A DNA stretch of 64,000 bases from Acinetobacter celticus (GTDB taxonomy: Bacteria > Pseudomonadota > Gammaproteobacteria > Pseudomonadales > Moraxellaceae), in contig NZ_MBDL01000009.1 in NCBI RefSeq assembly GCF_001707755.1, forward strand, positions 1-64,000, written 5' to 3'. Shown here in pieces: positions 50,902 through 61,106 of the stretch; within the stretch, counting starts at the first letter, position 1, and the number at the start of each line of letters is the position of its first letter. A program made the position numbers and the translations under genes. The notes under the pieces are model-generated. The model had not been told where the DNA came from and did no database searches. It was given only the letters and a program-made list of their open reading frames with translations.

Positions 50902-50960
50902 AAAATAATACTTTAATTAAAAATTTCGATTATTTTTATATTTATTTTTCAATATTTCAA

Positions 50961-50993
50961 TAAATAAGGGCTGAATTAATCAGCCCTTATTTT
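50961..50993 (-). terminator. Terminator after acnB
   Basis: A perfect 14-bp inverted repeat (arms 50961-50974 and 50980-50993, core AAGGGCTGA/TCAGCCCTT) with a 5-base loop follows the acnB stop codon. Confidence 0.9.
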
Positions 50994-51018
50994 AAACTAC
51001 TTTTTAATCAATTAGACA

Positions 51019-53658
51019 TTAAGTCAATTGAGCAGCAGCAATTTTCTTAGTATCAACATCTTTAGCAGCGTCAGTATAGTCGCTCATTTTGTCGAAGCTT
51101 AAGTATTGGTAGATGTCAGCTGACATGCTATCAATTTGAGCTGCATATTGTTGGTATTCTTCTGGGCTTGGCAATTTACCAAGTACAGCAGCAACAGATG
51201 CAAGTTCAGCAGAAGCTAAGTAAACGTTCGCACCTTGACCTAAACGGTTCGGAAAGTTACGCGTAGAAGTCGATACACAAGTTGTGTTCGGCGCTACACG
51301 TGCCTGGTTACCCATACATAATGAACAACCTGGCATTTCAGTACGCGCGCCAGCTTTACCATAAATGTTATAGAAACCTTCTTCCATCAATTGACGTTCG
51401 TCCATACGCGTAGGCGGAGCAATCCACAAACGAGTTGACAATACGCCACCAGGAACTTTTTCTAACAACTTACCAGTTGCGCGGAAGTGACCGATGTTTG
51501 TCATACATGAACCAACGAATACTTCGTCAATTTTCACACCTTGAACGTCAGATAACAATTTCGCATCATCTGGGTCGTTTGGACAGCAAAGAACTGGTTC
51601 AGTAATTGTCGCTAGATCAATTTCATACACTTTCGTGTATTCAGCGTCAGCATCAGCTTTAAGAAGTGATGGGTTCGCTAACCATTTCTCCATGTTCTCT
51701 ACACGACGCGCCATAGTACGAGCATCGCCATAACCTTCAGAAATCATCCATTTCAACATTGTGATGTTTGATTTCAGGTATTCAGCAACTTTCTCTTCAG
51801 AAAGCGTGATAGAACAACCAGCAGCAGAACGCTCAGCAGAAGCATCAGAAAGTTCGAATGCTTGTTCAACAGTAAGGTCATTTTCCATTTCTGTTAAATC
51901 GATCTCAAGGATACGACCAGAGAAGATGTTTTTCTTACCTTTCTTCTCTACAGTTAAGTCACCTTGCTGAATCGCAACATAAGGAATTGCATGTACTAGG
52001 TCACGTAGTGTGATACCAGGTTGCATTTTACCTTTGAACTTCACAAGGATAGATTCAGGCATGTCTAGTGGCATAACACCAGTTGCAGCAGCAAATGCTA
52101 CAAGACCAGAACCCGCAGGGAATGAAATACCAATTGGGAAACGTGTATGTGAGTCACCGCCTGTACCAACAGTATCCGGCATTAACATACGGTTTAACCA
52201 AGAGTGAATAATACCGTCACCTGGGCGTAAAGACACACCACCACGGTTCATGATGAAATCAGGAAGCGTGTGTTGCATTTGAACGTCAATTGGTTTTGGA
52301 TATGCAGCTGTATGGCAGAAAGATTGCATAACAAGGTCAGCAGAGAAACCTAGGCAAGCCAAGTCTTTCAATTCATCACGTGTCATTGGACCAGTAGTAT
52401 CTTGCGAACCAACAGTCGTCATCTTAGGTTCACAGTAAGTACCCGGAAGTACGCCTTGACCTTCAGGAAGACCACATGCACGACCAACCATTTTCTGTGC
52501 TTGAGTGAAACCTTTGCCAGTAGCAGCAGGTTGAACTGGAACACGGAATAAAGTAGATGGAGCAAGACCTAAAGCTTCACGCGCTTTAGTGGTCAAACCA
52601 CGACCAACGATTAGGTTAATACGACCACCCGCACGAACTTCATCAAGAAGTACTGGTGTTTTAAGTTCAGCTTCAGCAATCACTGCACCGTCTTTAGACG
52701 CAGAAACTTTTGCAGCAGCATGATCAATTTTAAGAACGATTTCATCGCCCATGTTCATGTTTGCAACATCAATTTCAATTGGTAACGCGCCTGCATCTTC
52801 CATTGTGTTGAAGAAGATTGGAGCAATTTTAGAACCTAAGCAGTAACCCCCGTCTTTTTTGTTCGGGATGTGTGGAATGTCATCACCAAAGAACCAAAGC
52901 ACAGAGTTTGTTGCAGATTTACGGCTTGAACCCGTACCAACAACGTCACCTACGTAAGCAACTTGCTGGCCTTTCGCGATTAAGTCTTTAATTTGGTTAA
53001 GTGGACCAACTTCACCAGGAACTTCTGGGTTAATACCATCACGTACGTTTTTCAACATTGCATTTGCGTGTAATGGAATATCTGGACGGCTCCAAGCGTC
53101 TTGTGCAGGTGACAAGTCGTCTGTGTTTGTTTCGCCAGTTACTTTGAAAACTGTAAGTTTGATTTCGCTTGGAACGTCTTTACGAGTTGTGAACCATTCA
53201 GCGTCAGCCCAAGACTGCATAACAGCTTGTGCATTTACGTTACCGGCTTTTGCTTTGTCTGCAACGTCATGGAACGCATCAAATACAAGTAAAGTTTTTT
53301 TCAAAGCTTCAGCAGCAAGTTCAGAAAGTGCTGCGTCATCAAGAAGAGCAACCAAAGGAGCAACGTTATAACCACCAAGCATAGTACCTAGTAAGTAAAC
53401 CGCACGTTCTTTAGAAACTAATGGAGAAGTTGCTTCACCTTTTGCCAAAGCAGCCAAGAAAGCAGCTTTAACATATGCAGCTTGGTCAACACCTGCTGGT
53501 ATACGGTTTTCAAGCAAGTCAACTAAGAATGCTTCTTCGCCAGCTGGTGGATTTTTTAATAATTCAACTAACGCTGCTGTTTGAACATCGTCAAGTGGCT
53601 TCGGTGGGACTCCGAGTGCGGCACGTTCTGCAACGTGTTGGCGGTAAGCTTCTAGCAC
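51019..53658 (-). CDS. acnB: Aconitate hydratase B
   Basis: AcnB interconverts citrate and isocitrate via a 4Fe-4S cluster and can bind its own mRNA in E. coli. The 879-residue protein has the N-terminal HEAT-like domain (to about 160), the swivel domain (to about 370), and the catalytic core. Core motifs are GLPEGQGVLPGTYCEPKMTTVGSQDTTGPMTRDELKDL, GGDSHTRFPIGISFPAGSG, CCPNDPDDAK, GSCMTNIGHFRATGKLL and CSLCMGNQARV (cluster cysteines). The start is a GTG at 53658 behind AGGAAT. Confidence 0.97.
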   Translation of the reverse strand: MLEAYRQHVAERAALGVPPKPLDDVQTAALVELLKNPPAGEEAFLVDLLENRIPAGVDQAAYVKAAFLAALAKGEATSPLVSKERAVYLLGTMLGGYNVAPLVALLDDAALSELAAEALKKTLLVFDAFHDVADKAKAGNVNAQAVMQSWADAEWFTTRKDVPSEIKLTVFKVTGETNTDDLSPAQDAWSRPDIPLHANAMLKNVRDGINPEVPGEVGPLNQIKDLIAKGQQVAYVGDVVGTGSSRKSATNSVLWFFGDDIPHIPNKKDGGYCLGSKIAPIFFNTMEDAGALPIEIDVANMNMGDEIVLKIDHAAAKVSASKDGAVIAEAELKTPVLLDEVRAGGRINLIVGRGLTTKAREALGLAPSTLFRVPVQPAATGKGFTQAQKMVGRACGLPEGQGVLPGTYCEPKMTTVGSQDTTGPMTRDELKDLACLGFSADLVMQSFCHTAAYPKPIDVQMQHTLPDFIMNRGGVSLRPGDGIIHSWLNRMLMPDTVGTGGDSHTRFPIGISFPAGSGLVAFAAATGVMPLDMPESILVKFKGKMQPGITLRDLVHAIPYVAIQQGDLTVEKKGKKNIFSGRILEIDLTEMENDLTVEQAFELSDASAERSAAGCSITLSEEKVAEYLKSNITMLKWMISEGYGDARTMARRVENMEKWLANPSLLKADADAEYTKVYEIDLATITEPVLCCPNDPDDAKLLSDVQGVKIDEVFVGSCMTNIGHFRATGKLLEKVPGGVLSTRLWIAPPTRMDERQLMEEGFYNIYGKAGARTEMPGCSLCMGNQARVAPNTTCVSTSTRNFPNRLGQGANVYLASAELASVAAVLGKLPSPEEYQQYAAQIDSMSADIYQYLSFDKMSDYTDAAKDVDTKKIAAAQLT

Positions 53659-53686
53659 GGTTTATTCCTCTTTTTTAAAAAATTAC

Positions 53687-53718
53687 TTGCGAATTCCAGC
53701 CATTTTCAGGCTTCGCAA
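53687..53718 (-). promoter_or_regulatory. Hairpin in the acnB leader
   Basis: A perfect 7-bp inverted repeat (TTGCGAA, 53687-53693, and TTCGCAA, 53712-53718) sits 29 bases before the acnB start codon, inside the likely 5' leader. It could influence translation or stability. Confidence 0.4.
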
Positions 53719-53905
53719 ATAATATGGACTGCTTGATTTTACTAAAATTCCAGTTAAAAGTTAATGCGCTACTAGTGTTTCTTTGTGATGCTCATTATTT
53801 TCTAACTAAATGTAGCAGGATTGGTCATTCAACAACCAAATTCTTTAATAAAAACACTCATTTCAAGCAAAATTTAACGTTTAACTCGAATTTCAACATA
53901 AAAAT

Positions 53906-53924
53906 AGGCAACGCTATGTTGCCT
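53906..53924 (-). terminator. Terminator after the 89-residue protein gene
   Basis: A perfect 7-bp inverted repeat (AGGCAAC, 53906-53912, and GTTGCCT, 53918-53924) with a 5-base loop is followed by a T-rich tail on the minus strand. Confidence 0.8.
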
Positions 53925-53951
53925 TGTTTGTATCAAAAGATGTATTCCACC

Positions 53952-54221
53952 TTAGTGGACAGTCGTTGTTGATAAATATTGCGTTAATTCTGTGCGATTT
54001 CCACTAAAACGTAATGGGCACTGGTCTTCATATAGTCCTTGATATTGATTACTGGCAAATGAAATTTCAACTTTAAAACATTGAGGATTTCCCTCAACTT
54101 GATGTTTTAAAAACACACGATCACCAATACTTAATACATAATTTCCACCACCAATAATAACCACACCCTGTGCATCTTCTAAGAGTAAATCTGCATGATG
54201 CAAATAGCCGACAACATCCAT
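53952..54221 (-). CDS. Small hypothetical protein
   Basis: An 89-residue protein with no signal peptide and no membrane helix. Predicted beta-rich: VGYLHHADLLLEDAQGVVIIGGGNYVLSIGDRVFLKHQVEG. A good AGAGGAG precedes the ATG and a terminator follows the gene, so it is likely real. I recognise no family. It lies between acnB and a lipoprotein gene. Confidence 0.65.
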   Translation of the reverse strand: MDVVGYLHHADLLLEDAQGVVIIGGGNYVLSIGDRVFLKHQVEGNPQCFKVEISFASNQYQGLYEDQCPLRFSGNRTELTQYLSTTTVH

Positions 54222-54368
54222 TTGTTGCTCCTCTTTTTATCATCTTCTATTTCGATTATTCAGTAAAAAGATAAGCTTTGCTATATTTTAGATATATAAA
54301 TTTGTCACAAGTTGTATTTGTCATTAATCCCATGATATTTGCTTAGGCTATTTTATTTTAACAACAAA

Positions 54369-54390
54369 AAACCGCTCCTAAGAACGGTTT
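54369..54390 (-). terminator. Terminator after the small lipoprotein gene
   Basis: AAACCG (54369-54374) and CGGTTT (54385-54390) form a 6-bp stem, with a T-run on the minus strand. Confidence 0.65.
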
Positions 54391-54433
54391 CAAAAGTTTT
54401 GATCTATTGCCCTGTAATGTCTAAAGCAAATTA

Positions 54434-54793
54434 TTAAAATGGTTTGTAATCTGGCATTTTCTCATGCGGTGAAGCAATACATTTTGCAGTAAATTCACTT
54501 CGAACTTTTTCACGTACGCTTTCTACATCTGCCCGAATGGTTGCTTCTGGCAAGGCATACACTTCATCAATAATACTGATGATGAATTTTTTAGTGGTTT
54601 CATCTTCAATTTTATCGGCGTGTTCCACTGCTTTTTCTTTAGGAATCGCATTTTGGCGATCTAACATAATGGTTCGCGCGGCGTTGCCGACACTACGACA
54701 ATAACCTTGCCATTGCTCTTCTGGGGTTAAAGGCTTCTTCTCTGCACAGCCAACCAATGCAATCAAAACTGATAAAGCGAGTAACTTTTTCAT
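54434..54793 (-). CDS. Small lipoprotein, hypothetical
   Basis: The protein (119 residues) starts MKKLLALSVLIALVGCAEKK: a lipoprotein signal with lipobox LVGC and the lipidated Cys at position 16. The mature part is charged and helical, with cysteines at about 33 and 106. An in-frame start at 54844 would put 17 residues before the signal and is rejected; GGAG lies at good spacing from the ATG at 54793. I recognise no family. Confidence 0.75.
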   Translation of the reverse strand: MKKLLALSVLIALVGCAEKKPLTPEEQWQGYCRSVGNAARTIMLDRQNAIPKEKAVEHADKIEDETTKKFIISIIDEVYALPEATIRADVESVREKVRSEFTAKCIASPHEKMPDYKPF

Positions 54794-55028
54794 GAAAAAT
54801 CTCCTACATGGCAGCACTATAAAAGATCGGTAGGAATTTGTCATTTAATTCCCCCAAACCCATCGTTTTAGGCCTCTAAATATTTTGAGTTTTAAATATT
54901 GATAGGTCTTTGTAATTTATCTACATAATTTATAACCAGCGACACAGTTTCAAATCCTACCTTTCTATTCTTTTATTTCTGTCTATAATTTAGTGATTAT
55001 TTTCATGAATATTGTTTAATATTTTCTT

Positions 55029-56312
55029 ATGTCAGATTTACAGCTTTCCCTTAGTGAATATTTATCTGCAGTACAAGAAGTCGTTAAACTGGCTTTTGAC
55101 GATGCGGTCTGGGTAAAGGCTGAAATTCGCAATTTAAATATAAAAAGTGGCCATTACTATATTGAACTGGCAGAAAAAGAACAGGATAGTGATAAAGTTA
55201 TTGCCAGTTGCAAAGCAACAATTTGGAAATTTTCAGCGACAAAAATTGTGGGAAAATTTGAACGTGAAAGCGGAATTGAATTAAGCCGTGATTTAAATGT
55301 CATGATAAAAGTCAAAGCACGGTTTGATCCGCAATATGGCTTTTCGGTCAATATTGAGGAAATTGATTCAAGTTATACTTTAGGCGATTTAGCCAGACGT
55401 TATCAGCAAATTGTGCAACAGCTTTCCAACGAAGGTTTGATTCATAAAAACAGGTTACTTCCCGCACCTTTTGACATTCAGCATGTTTTAGTGATTGCAC
55501 CTGAACAAGCCGCAGGTTTAGGCGATTTCAAAAAAGATGCCGATGCCTTACAAAAATCGGGCGTGTGCGAATTCATTTATCATCACGCCACGTTTCAGGG
55601 GAATACGGCAGCGCAAAATATTATTGCGACCCTTGGGCAAGGGCTTCGCCAATGGGCTACAGATTTTGCGACCCCACCCGATTTAATTGTGATTATTCGC
55701 GGTGGCGGTGCTGTCAACGATTTGGCATATTTAAATGACTACGATTTGGCTGCCTTATTATGTAAGCGTTCTGTGCCTATTTGGGTGGGTATCGGTCATG
55801 AAAAAGACCGTACTATTTTAGATGAAATTGCCAACCGTTCTTTTGATACCCCCAGTAAAGTCATTGCAGGTATCCGCAACCATATTAGCTCGCGGGTTCA
55901 AGAGGTCTTAGATGCTTGGCAAAATATTCAATTGCTTTCTCAACAGCAAATATCAGCTTATCAAAGCCAAAATGACCAGCTAATGAAAATGATTCAAACG
56001 CTGTCTAAAAACCAAACCTACGATGCCAACAAACAACTACGGCAAATTAAAGACCAAATACAGCTATTTGCAGAGCAACAACTGAAATTTGCCGATTATC
56101 AAATTGAAGCATTGATGCGTGAAACCTTATTGCAAAACCCACGACATGTTTTATCTAAAGGCTATGCGGTTGTTCGGCAAAACCAACATGCTATTCGCTC
56201 AGTTCAGCAACTGACGACTGAACCCTCACATATTGAAATTGAATTACAAGATGGTACGGTGCATGCCAATATTCATGTAATTCACCCACAACAGGTTATT
56301 TCCAATGAATAA
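55029..56312 (+). CDS. xseA: Exodeoxyribonuclease VII large subunit
   Basis: XseA with XseB forms exonuclease VII, which degrades single-stranded DNA in both directions. The protein (427 residues) has an N-terminal OB fold (SLSEYLSAVQEVV...VWVKAEIRNLNIKSGHYYIEL), a catalytic domain with IIRGGGAVNDLAYLNDYDLA and PIWVGIGHEKDRTILDEIANRSFDTPSK, and a long C-terminal coiled region. It overlaps xseB by 8 bases. Confidence 0.95.
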   Translation: MSDLQLSLSEYLSAVQEVVKLAFDDAVWVKAEIRNLNIKSGHYYIELAEKEQDSDKVIASCKATIWKFSATKIVGKFERESGIELSRDLNVMIKVKARFDPQYGFSVNIEEIDSSYTLGDLARRYQQIVQQLSNEGLIHKNRLLPAPFDIQHVLVIAPEQAAGLGDFKKDADALQKSGVCEFIYHHATFQGNTAAQNIIATLGQGLRQWATDFATPPDLIVIIRGGGAVNDLAYLNDYDLAALLCKRSVPIWVGIGHEKDRTILDEIANRSFDTPSKVIAGIRNHISSRVQEVLDAWQNIQLLSQQQISAYQSQNDQLMKMIQTLSKNQTYDANKQLRQIKDQIQLFAEQQLKFADYQIEALMRETLLQNPRHVLSKGYAVVRQNQHAIRSVQQLTTEPSHIEIELQDGTVHANIHVIHPQQVISNE

Positions 56313-56499
56313 AGAACATTTAAGCTTTAAAGATGGCTATGAAATTTTAAAGAAAAATGCTGAATTATTAGAAAGTCAGCAAGAACCTGACATTGATAAT
56401 TTAATGAAATTGGTAGAAGAATCAATGCAAGCCTATAAAGCCTGCAAAGCCCGTGTGGATGCTGTACAAACAGCATTAGCCAATACATTCAAAAAATAA
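56305..56499 (+). CDS. xseB: Exodeoxyribonuclease VII small subunit
   Basis: The 64-residue protein has the XseB pattern: LSFKDGYEILKKNAELL, then EEPDIDNLMKLVEESMQAYKACKARVD-type helices (here QEPDIDNLMKLVEESMQAYK). It starts before the xseA stop codon, so the two subunits are translationally coupled. Length and position match the family. Confidence 0.9.
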   Translation: MNKEHLSFKDGYEILKKNAELLESQQEPDIDNLMKLVEESMQAYKACKARVDAVQTALANTFKK

Positions 56500-56529
56500 A
56501 TTTCACGCTATTTCATCAATATTCGACAT

Positions 56530-56559
56530 AAAAAATGCAATCTTAAGATTGCATTTTTT
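56530..56559. terminator. Bidirectional terminator between xseB and tamB
   Basis: A perfect 30-bp palindrome spans 56530-56559, with core TGCAATCTTAAGATTGCA, an A-run on the left and a T-run on the right. It sits between convergent genes and can terminate both. Confidence 0.92.
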
Positions 56560-56564
56560 ATTAA

Positions 56565-59500
56565 CTAGAAGCGCCAATTATAGAAAACGTCTATTGCACG
56601 TTCTAAGGACTGGCTGGCTTCCAAATACAATCGTTGATTCATTTGATAACGTAAGGTCAGCTTATTGACTGGGGTGAATACGCCTACACCATAACGAATA
56701 AACAAGTCTGGGGTAATATAGCCTGTCACCGAAACTTGGGTATCATCACCTGTGCCTTGTGCATCTAGTGCCAAACCACTTAAACCAAAAGTACGGCCAA
56801 TTTGGTTAGTCAATGCACGCGTACCACCCAAGCCCATACTAATACCAGCCGCTGCAATGGTGTTGTTCACATCAGACTTAAAGCCTTCCGTTTGACTTAA
56901 TGCACTACTACCTTCATTAATACGACCCGTGATTAAAGCATTCAGCGCCTCTTGTTCAGACAACCCTGCATCATTATAAATTTGAATATTTGGCCCAGCG
57001 GCTGTACCGGTTACACGAAAACCTACGGTACTTCCCTGAACCAATTTATTCGCATCAACATCTAAAGTCGGATTTGCGAGTGGCCCATTAAAACGCGCAA
57101 TAGCACGATTCAAGTCTAGGCTTTGACCATAAGCTTCAATTTTCACACGCTGTGGTACACCAATGGCACCATTAGCTCGCATAGCTGTTTCTAAACCGCG
57201 TTGCGATAAATTCAGTCGGCCAATTAAGGGAATACGACTATTAAAGCCTTGAAAAATAACTTGCTTACCAAGACTGACCGCAATATCTGCACGAATATCC
57301 CATGGGCGGGCAGATTTTAAAATTTCAAGTTGGTTATCACCTTCATGCACAATCCGAACATCGGACGATACGTTAACCACTGGTGCAGTGGCTTCAGGCA
57401 TTGAAATTAAAGCACGCGGGATATCGACAGAACCTGTCAGAGATAGACGTTTTTTGAATGGCAATACATCTAAATTTAATTCAGGTGTCACCAATGCAGT
57501 AATTAACGGCGCTTGGCGAATGAGCAAGTTTTTGGCTTTTAATTGCAGTTGAATTCGTGGTTCATCCTTCCAATCAATATCACCAGTAAGCTGTCCAGCA
57601 CCTTGCCCGCTATTAAATGCACCATTAATTGTGGCATTGTTTTGACGAATAGAGGAATACAACTGAATATTGGTTAGGTTCACTGGCAATGAAATCATGC
57701 TGATTGAACCATCTTTTAGACGTAGCTCACCATTCAGTAACGGCGCTGTTAATGTCCCGCTAATTTTACCAGCATAAGACAATGTCCCACCCATAGAGCG
57801 TACATCTTGAATAAACGGTTTTAAAATTTTCAATTGCACTTGATTGAAGGCAATTTCTCCGCGCATCGGCTTATTGTCTTTATAAGGGTCAATAATGACA
57901 TTGGCATAACCAGTACCAATATCTGGTGCTTTTGTATCTAAACGAATCTGCAAGCCTTCTGCGACACTTTTCGCAATAAGGCTAACTTCATCGTATTTCA
58001 TGGTAGAACCTAAATACTGCGGGTCTTCAGCAGCCAAGCCAAGCACACCATTTCGAGTCAATAGGCGTGCATCAATTTTTGGTCGCGCACCTTTTGCCCA
58101 TGAGGCTTTGGCATAACCATTCACTTTACCTGTAATGGCCAAACCTTCTGGCATAAAAGTGGCAAAGTCATTTAAATCTAAATTACGGCTAATAAATGAC
58201 ACACTGCCACGGTTAGGACTTACGCGAATCGGTTGATCAAAACACAACTCACTTTGTTGGCTCATCCAGCAATGTGCACCAATAAATAGGTCAGATTGTG
58301 CTGAAGTATAAATAATCGAGGCATTTTGTCGTTGCACTAAACGTGTACGTAACGAGTCGAAATCACCTTGTTGTATTTGACCTAACCAATTATTTTGTGC
58401 GTTAAAGCCTCCCGCTAACTGCACTTTAAATTTAGATAACTTATTTTCGGCACTGACTTTTAATACATGTGCATTACGCGTTCCAGCTAAAGAAATTTCG
58501 CCTTGCTGAATTTCACGTGTACCACTGCGTAAATTGTCCAAACGTGCAACCAATAAGGTTGGGGATGCGGATGTAGGTAGTTGACCTTGTACACGAATTT
58601 TTTTAATACTGAAAAGATCATTTAAACCAAAATCATCAACCGCTAAATTGGCAGAAGCTTGTAAACGAGGCTGAACTTGCATATTTAAATAACCGTAAGC
58701 ACGACCACGCAAACCTGCATAAATTTCATATAACGCTGGTGCGTTTACTTTTAAACGTAAATTTTGCGCATTACCTGATGCTTGTACTTGGTTACTGGCA
58801 TAGGAAAGGAATAGATCATTGGCTTCAAACTGTTGTGGTATAAAACCTTTTTGATTGGAATTAATCACCAATGCCAAATTACCTTTGCCACGCACAGGTT
58901 TACCATTAAGCACACCCGCCAAATTCAAACGTTGAATTTGAATACGCTTCATCGCATCTGACCAAAGCCCTTGCGATTTTACTGTGCCTGAAATTTCACC
59001 CCGCATATTAGATGCAAAATAATGTGGTTTAAAACGTACTAAAGAGGCATTAACATCCCATCCAATGCCATTTTTTAAATTCAATATCCCACTGGCTAAA
59101 ATTTTCCCTGCCACGCCATCATGCTTTAACTCGGCAATTTTAATAAATTCAGGCGTTCCCGAAACTCTTAACTTTAGTAAACCTTTGCTGGCCTCAATTT
59201 GACTGGCATTTAGACTTCCATCGTAGTTCACGGCAAAACTTTTAAAACCACCTCCGGCTTTTTCATCATGAAAAATTAAGGCAGCAGTACTTTTTCCTGT
59301 TAAGCGAATTGTCTCTTTTTGCTGTGCTAAACGACCTGTTAAATCTACTGCATTTAACTGAATAATTTGCTGATTCAGTTTTGCGTAACCATTGGCTTGA
59401 ATAGAACCATTTAATTGGTCAACTGGTGCAGCAGGAACAATCGTTTGCAGATTAAAATCCTGTGCTTTTAAATTAGCATTCCATTTTAGTTGGCGCTTTT

Positions 59501-61085
59501 GGTCTGGCAATTGTATGACTGCACTGCCGTTTAACTGCCCTTTATTTGCAACATAGCTAAAAGTAGGCACATTCAAAGTATTATTTTTTAAATTTAATTG
59601 AGCCTGATACGCACCCGCAGGCAACATGCCTTTATCATGCTGTGTAATAGCCGTTGCGACATGAATATTTTGTTGTCCGTCAGCCAACGTTAATTTTGCA
59701 TTACCAGATGCACTGCTTAACCAGCCTACATAGGGAACAGCGCGGTCAATATTTTTCCAAGATACATCCAATAACATCGGTTGCACTTTTTTATTTTTTT
59801 CAGGGTTCTGATCGAGTTTTAAATTCCATGTTTCATAACGGTCAAAATCAACCAAAGCAGTGACATGCATCCCTTTTTCTAAAGTTCCTTTAGATTCAAT
59901 TTTGCCATCAATACTTGGGGGCAAAAAATCTTGTACGGCTTGTGGAATCAATTTGTCTTTGGGATTCAGTTGATCTAAGCGCCCTTGTATATCCCAAGTC
60001 ACATGATCTTTCCAACTAACAACCCCCGCTGCATTTACAGAGCCTTTCATCAGCTGACCGTTCACGTTTTCAATATTTAACTGATGAACCAAATCGGTAT
60101 GCATGACTGCGTTATATTGACCTTCTGGAATATTTTGACCAGTTAAGTCAGTCATGATATTTAAATTTAGACGGTTAATATCACCATTAAATTTACCAAT
60201 ACCATCTTTAGTAAATAGTTTTTGCTCTGTCAGTAGTGGCCAATGATAGTTTTTAAATTTCAATTGTCCACGCATAGGCACATGCGGACGCATAGGGTTT
60301 ACAATCGCCCAACCCGTCAATAGATCTGGGGTATTTGTAGCAATACCTGCTTGAATGGTGTCTAAAGTACCACGTGCATTTACTGCAATATCATGAATAC
60401 TTAAGCTATTATTTAAAGAAGGTAAATTGACTATAGCTGTGGCATTTAAAGGATACTTTCCTTCAAATTTCATGTTCCCAGTGGCATTGCGCACACTCAG
60501 GTAGCCCATATCCATACTTGAGTTTTCAAAGTTCAGTTCTGTACCTGACCATAGGGCACCATTTAAATGAATATCATGAAAGTCGATACCCGCAGAATGG
60601 GTTTTAATCAATAAATGATCAACATCTGCACTGTCCACCCTTAAGACAAAGGGTAAACGAATTTCACTAAATTTGAATGGTTCATCACTTGGTGGTGTTT
60701 TGGTAATAATTTGAAGATTGCGTACATCAGCACTTTTTAAATGAATTTCTTTATTCACAATAGCGCGCCAGCCTAAGGTTACATCGGCACGGTCTATTTT
60801 GACATCGACTGGTTTTAAACTGACCAAAACATTACGTAAAATAATGCCACGCCAAAGATTTCCGCCTTCATATTCATAACGAATAATTTGCTGACGCTCT
60901 AACACCCGATCTAGCAAAAACTTACTGCCTTTGTCGGTAGAAAACATGATAGCTAAAGCAGCAACCAGCAATAACACCGTAAAGAGCAATGATAAAATCA
61001 CGCTACGTAAAATACGGCGCTTTTGTGGCAATACGTCAGGCGTATTGTCTGGTTCTGGAGCTTGTTGCTGCTCTTGTTCAGCCAT
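56565..61085 (-). CDS. tamB: Translocation and assembly module subunit TamB
   Basis: TamB is a very long inner-membrane-anchored periplasmic protein that forms a hydrophobic groove toward the outer membrane and is thought to carry lipids or help build outer-membrane proteins. The protein (1506 residues) has one N-terminal membrane helix (about residues 28-48), many beta-repeat blocks, and the C-terminal DUF490 domain. The tail NKLTLRYQMNQRLYLEASQSLERAIDVFYNWRF is typical. The ATG at 61085 is preferred over an upstream TTG at 61094. tamA begins 12-22 bases upstream, on the same strand. Confidence 0.95.
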   Translation of the reverse strand: MAEQEQQQAPEPDNTPDVLPQKRRILRSVILSLLFTVLLLVAALAIMFSTDKGSKFLLDRVLERQQIIRYEYEGGNLWRGIILRNVLVSLKPVDVKIDRADVTLGWRAIVNKEIHLKSADVRNLQIITKTPPSDEPFKFSEIRLPFVLRVDSADVDHLLIKTHSAGIDFHDIHLNGALWSGTELNFENSSMDMGYLSVRNATGNMKFEGKYPLNATAIVNLPSLNNSLSIHDIAVNARGTLDTIQAGIATNTPDLLTGWAIVNPMRPHVPMRGQLKFKNYHWPLLTEQKLFTKDGIGKFNGDINRLNLNIMTDLTGQNIPEGQYNAVMHTDLVHQLNIENVNGQLMKGSVNAAGVVSWKDHVTWDIQGRLDQLNPKDKLIPQAVQDFLPPSIDGKIESKGTLEKGMHVTALVDFDRYETWNLKLDQNPEKNKKVQPMLLDVSWKNIDRAVPYVGWLSSASGNAKLTLADGQQNIHVATAITQHDKGMLPAGAYQAQLNLKNNTLNVPTFSYVANKGQLNGSAVIQLPDQKRQLKWNANLKAQDFNLQTIVPAAPVDQLNGSIQANGYAKLNQQIIQLNAVDLTGRLAQQKETIRLTGKSTAALIFHDEKAGGGFKSFAVNYDGSLNASQIEASKGLLKLRVSGTPEFIKIAELKHDGVAGKILASGILNLKNGIGWDVNASLVRFKPHYFASNMRGEISGTVKSQGLWSDAMKRIQIQRLNLAGVLNGKPVRGKGNLALVINSNQKGFIPQQFEANDLFLSYASNQVQASGNAQNLRLKVNAPALYEIYAGLRGRAYGYLNMQVQPRLQASANLAVDDFGLNDLFSIKKIRVQGQLPTSASPTLLVARLDNLRSGTREIQQGEISLAGTRNAHVLKVSAENKLSKFKVQLAGGFNAQNNWLGQIQQGDFDSLRTRLVQRQNASIIYTSAQSDLFIGAHCWMSQQSELCFDQPIRVSPNRGSVSFISRNLDLNDFATFMPEGLAITGKVNGYAKASWAKGARPKIDARLLTRNGVLGLAAEDPQYLGSTMKYDEVSLIAKSVAEGLQIRLDTKAPDIGTGYANVIIDPYKDNKPMRGEIAFNQVQLKILKPFIQDVRSMGGTLSYAGKISGTLTAPLLNGELRLKDGSISMISLPVNLTNIQLYSSIRQNNATINGAFNSGQGAGQLTGDIDWKDEPRIQLQLKAKNLLIRQAPLITALVTPELNLDVLPFKKRLSLTGSVDIPRALISMPEATAPVVNVSSDVRIVHEGDNQLEILKSARPWDIRADIAVSLGKQVIFQGFNSRIPLIGRLNLSQRGLETAMRANGAIGVPQRVKIEAYGQSLDLNRAIARFNGPLANPTLDVDANKLVQGSTVGFRVTGTAAGPNIQIYNDAGLSEQEALNALITGRINEGSSALSQTEGFKSDVNNTIAAAGISMGLGGTRALTNQIGRTFGLSGLALDAQGTGDDTQVSVTGYITPDLFIRYGVGVFTPVNKLTLRYQMNQRLYLEASQSLERAIDVFYNWRF

Positions 61086-61106
61086 AATCGTCAAATTACC
61101 TTAAAA

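Noticed and set aside
53724..53972. Plus-strand frame in the acnB upstream gap
   Set aside because: It crosses a terminator and the end of a minus-strand gene, with no ribosome binding site and no recognisable protein pattern.
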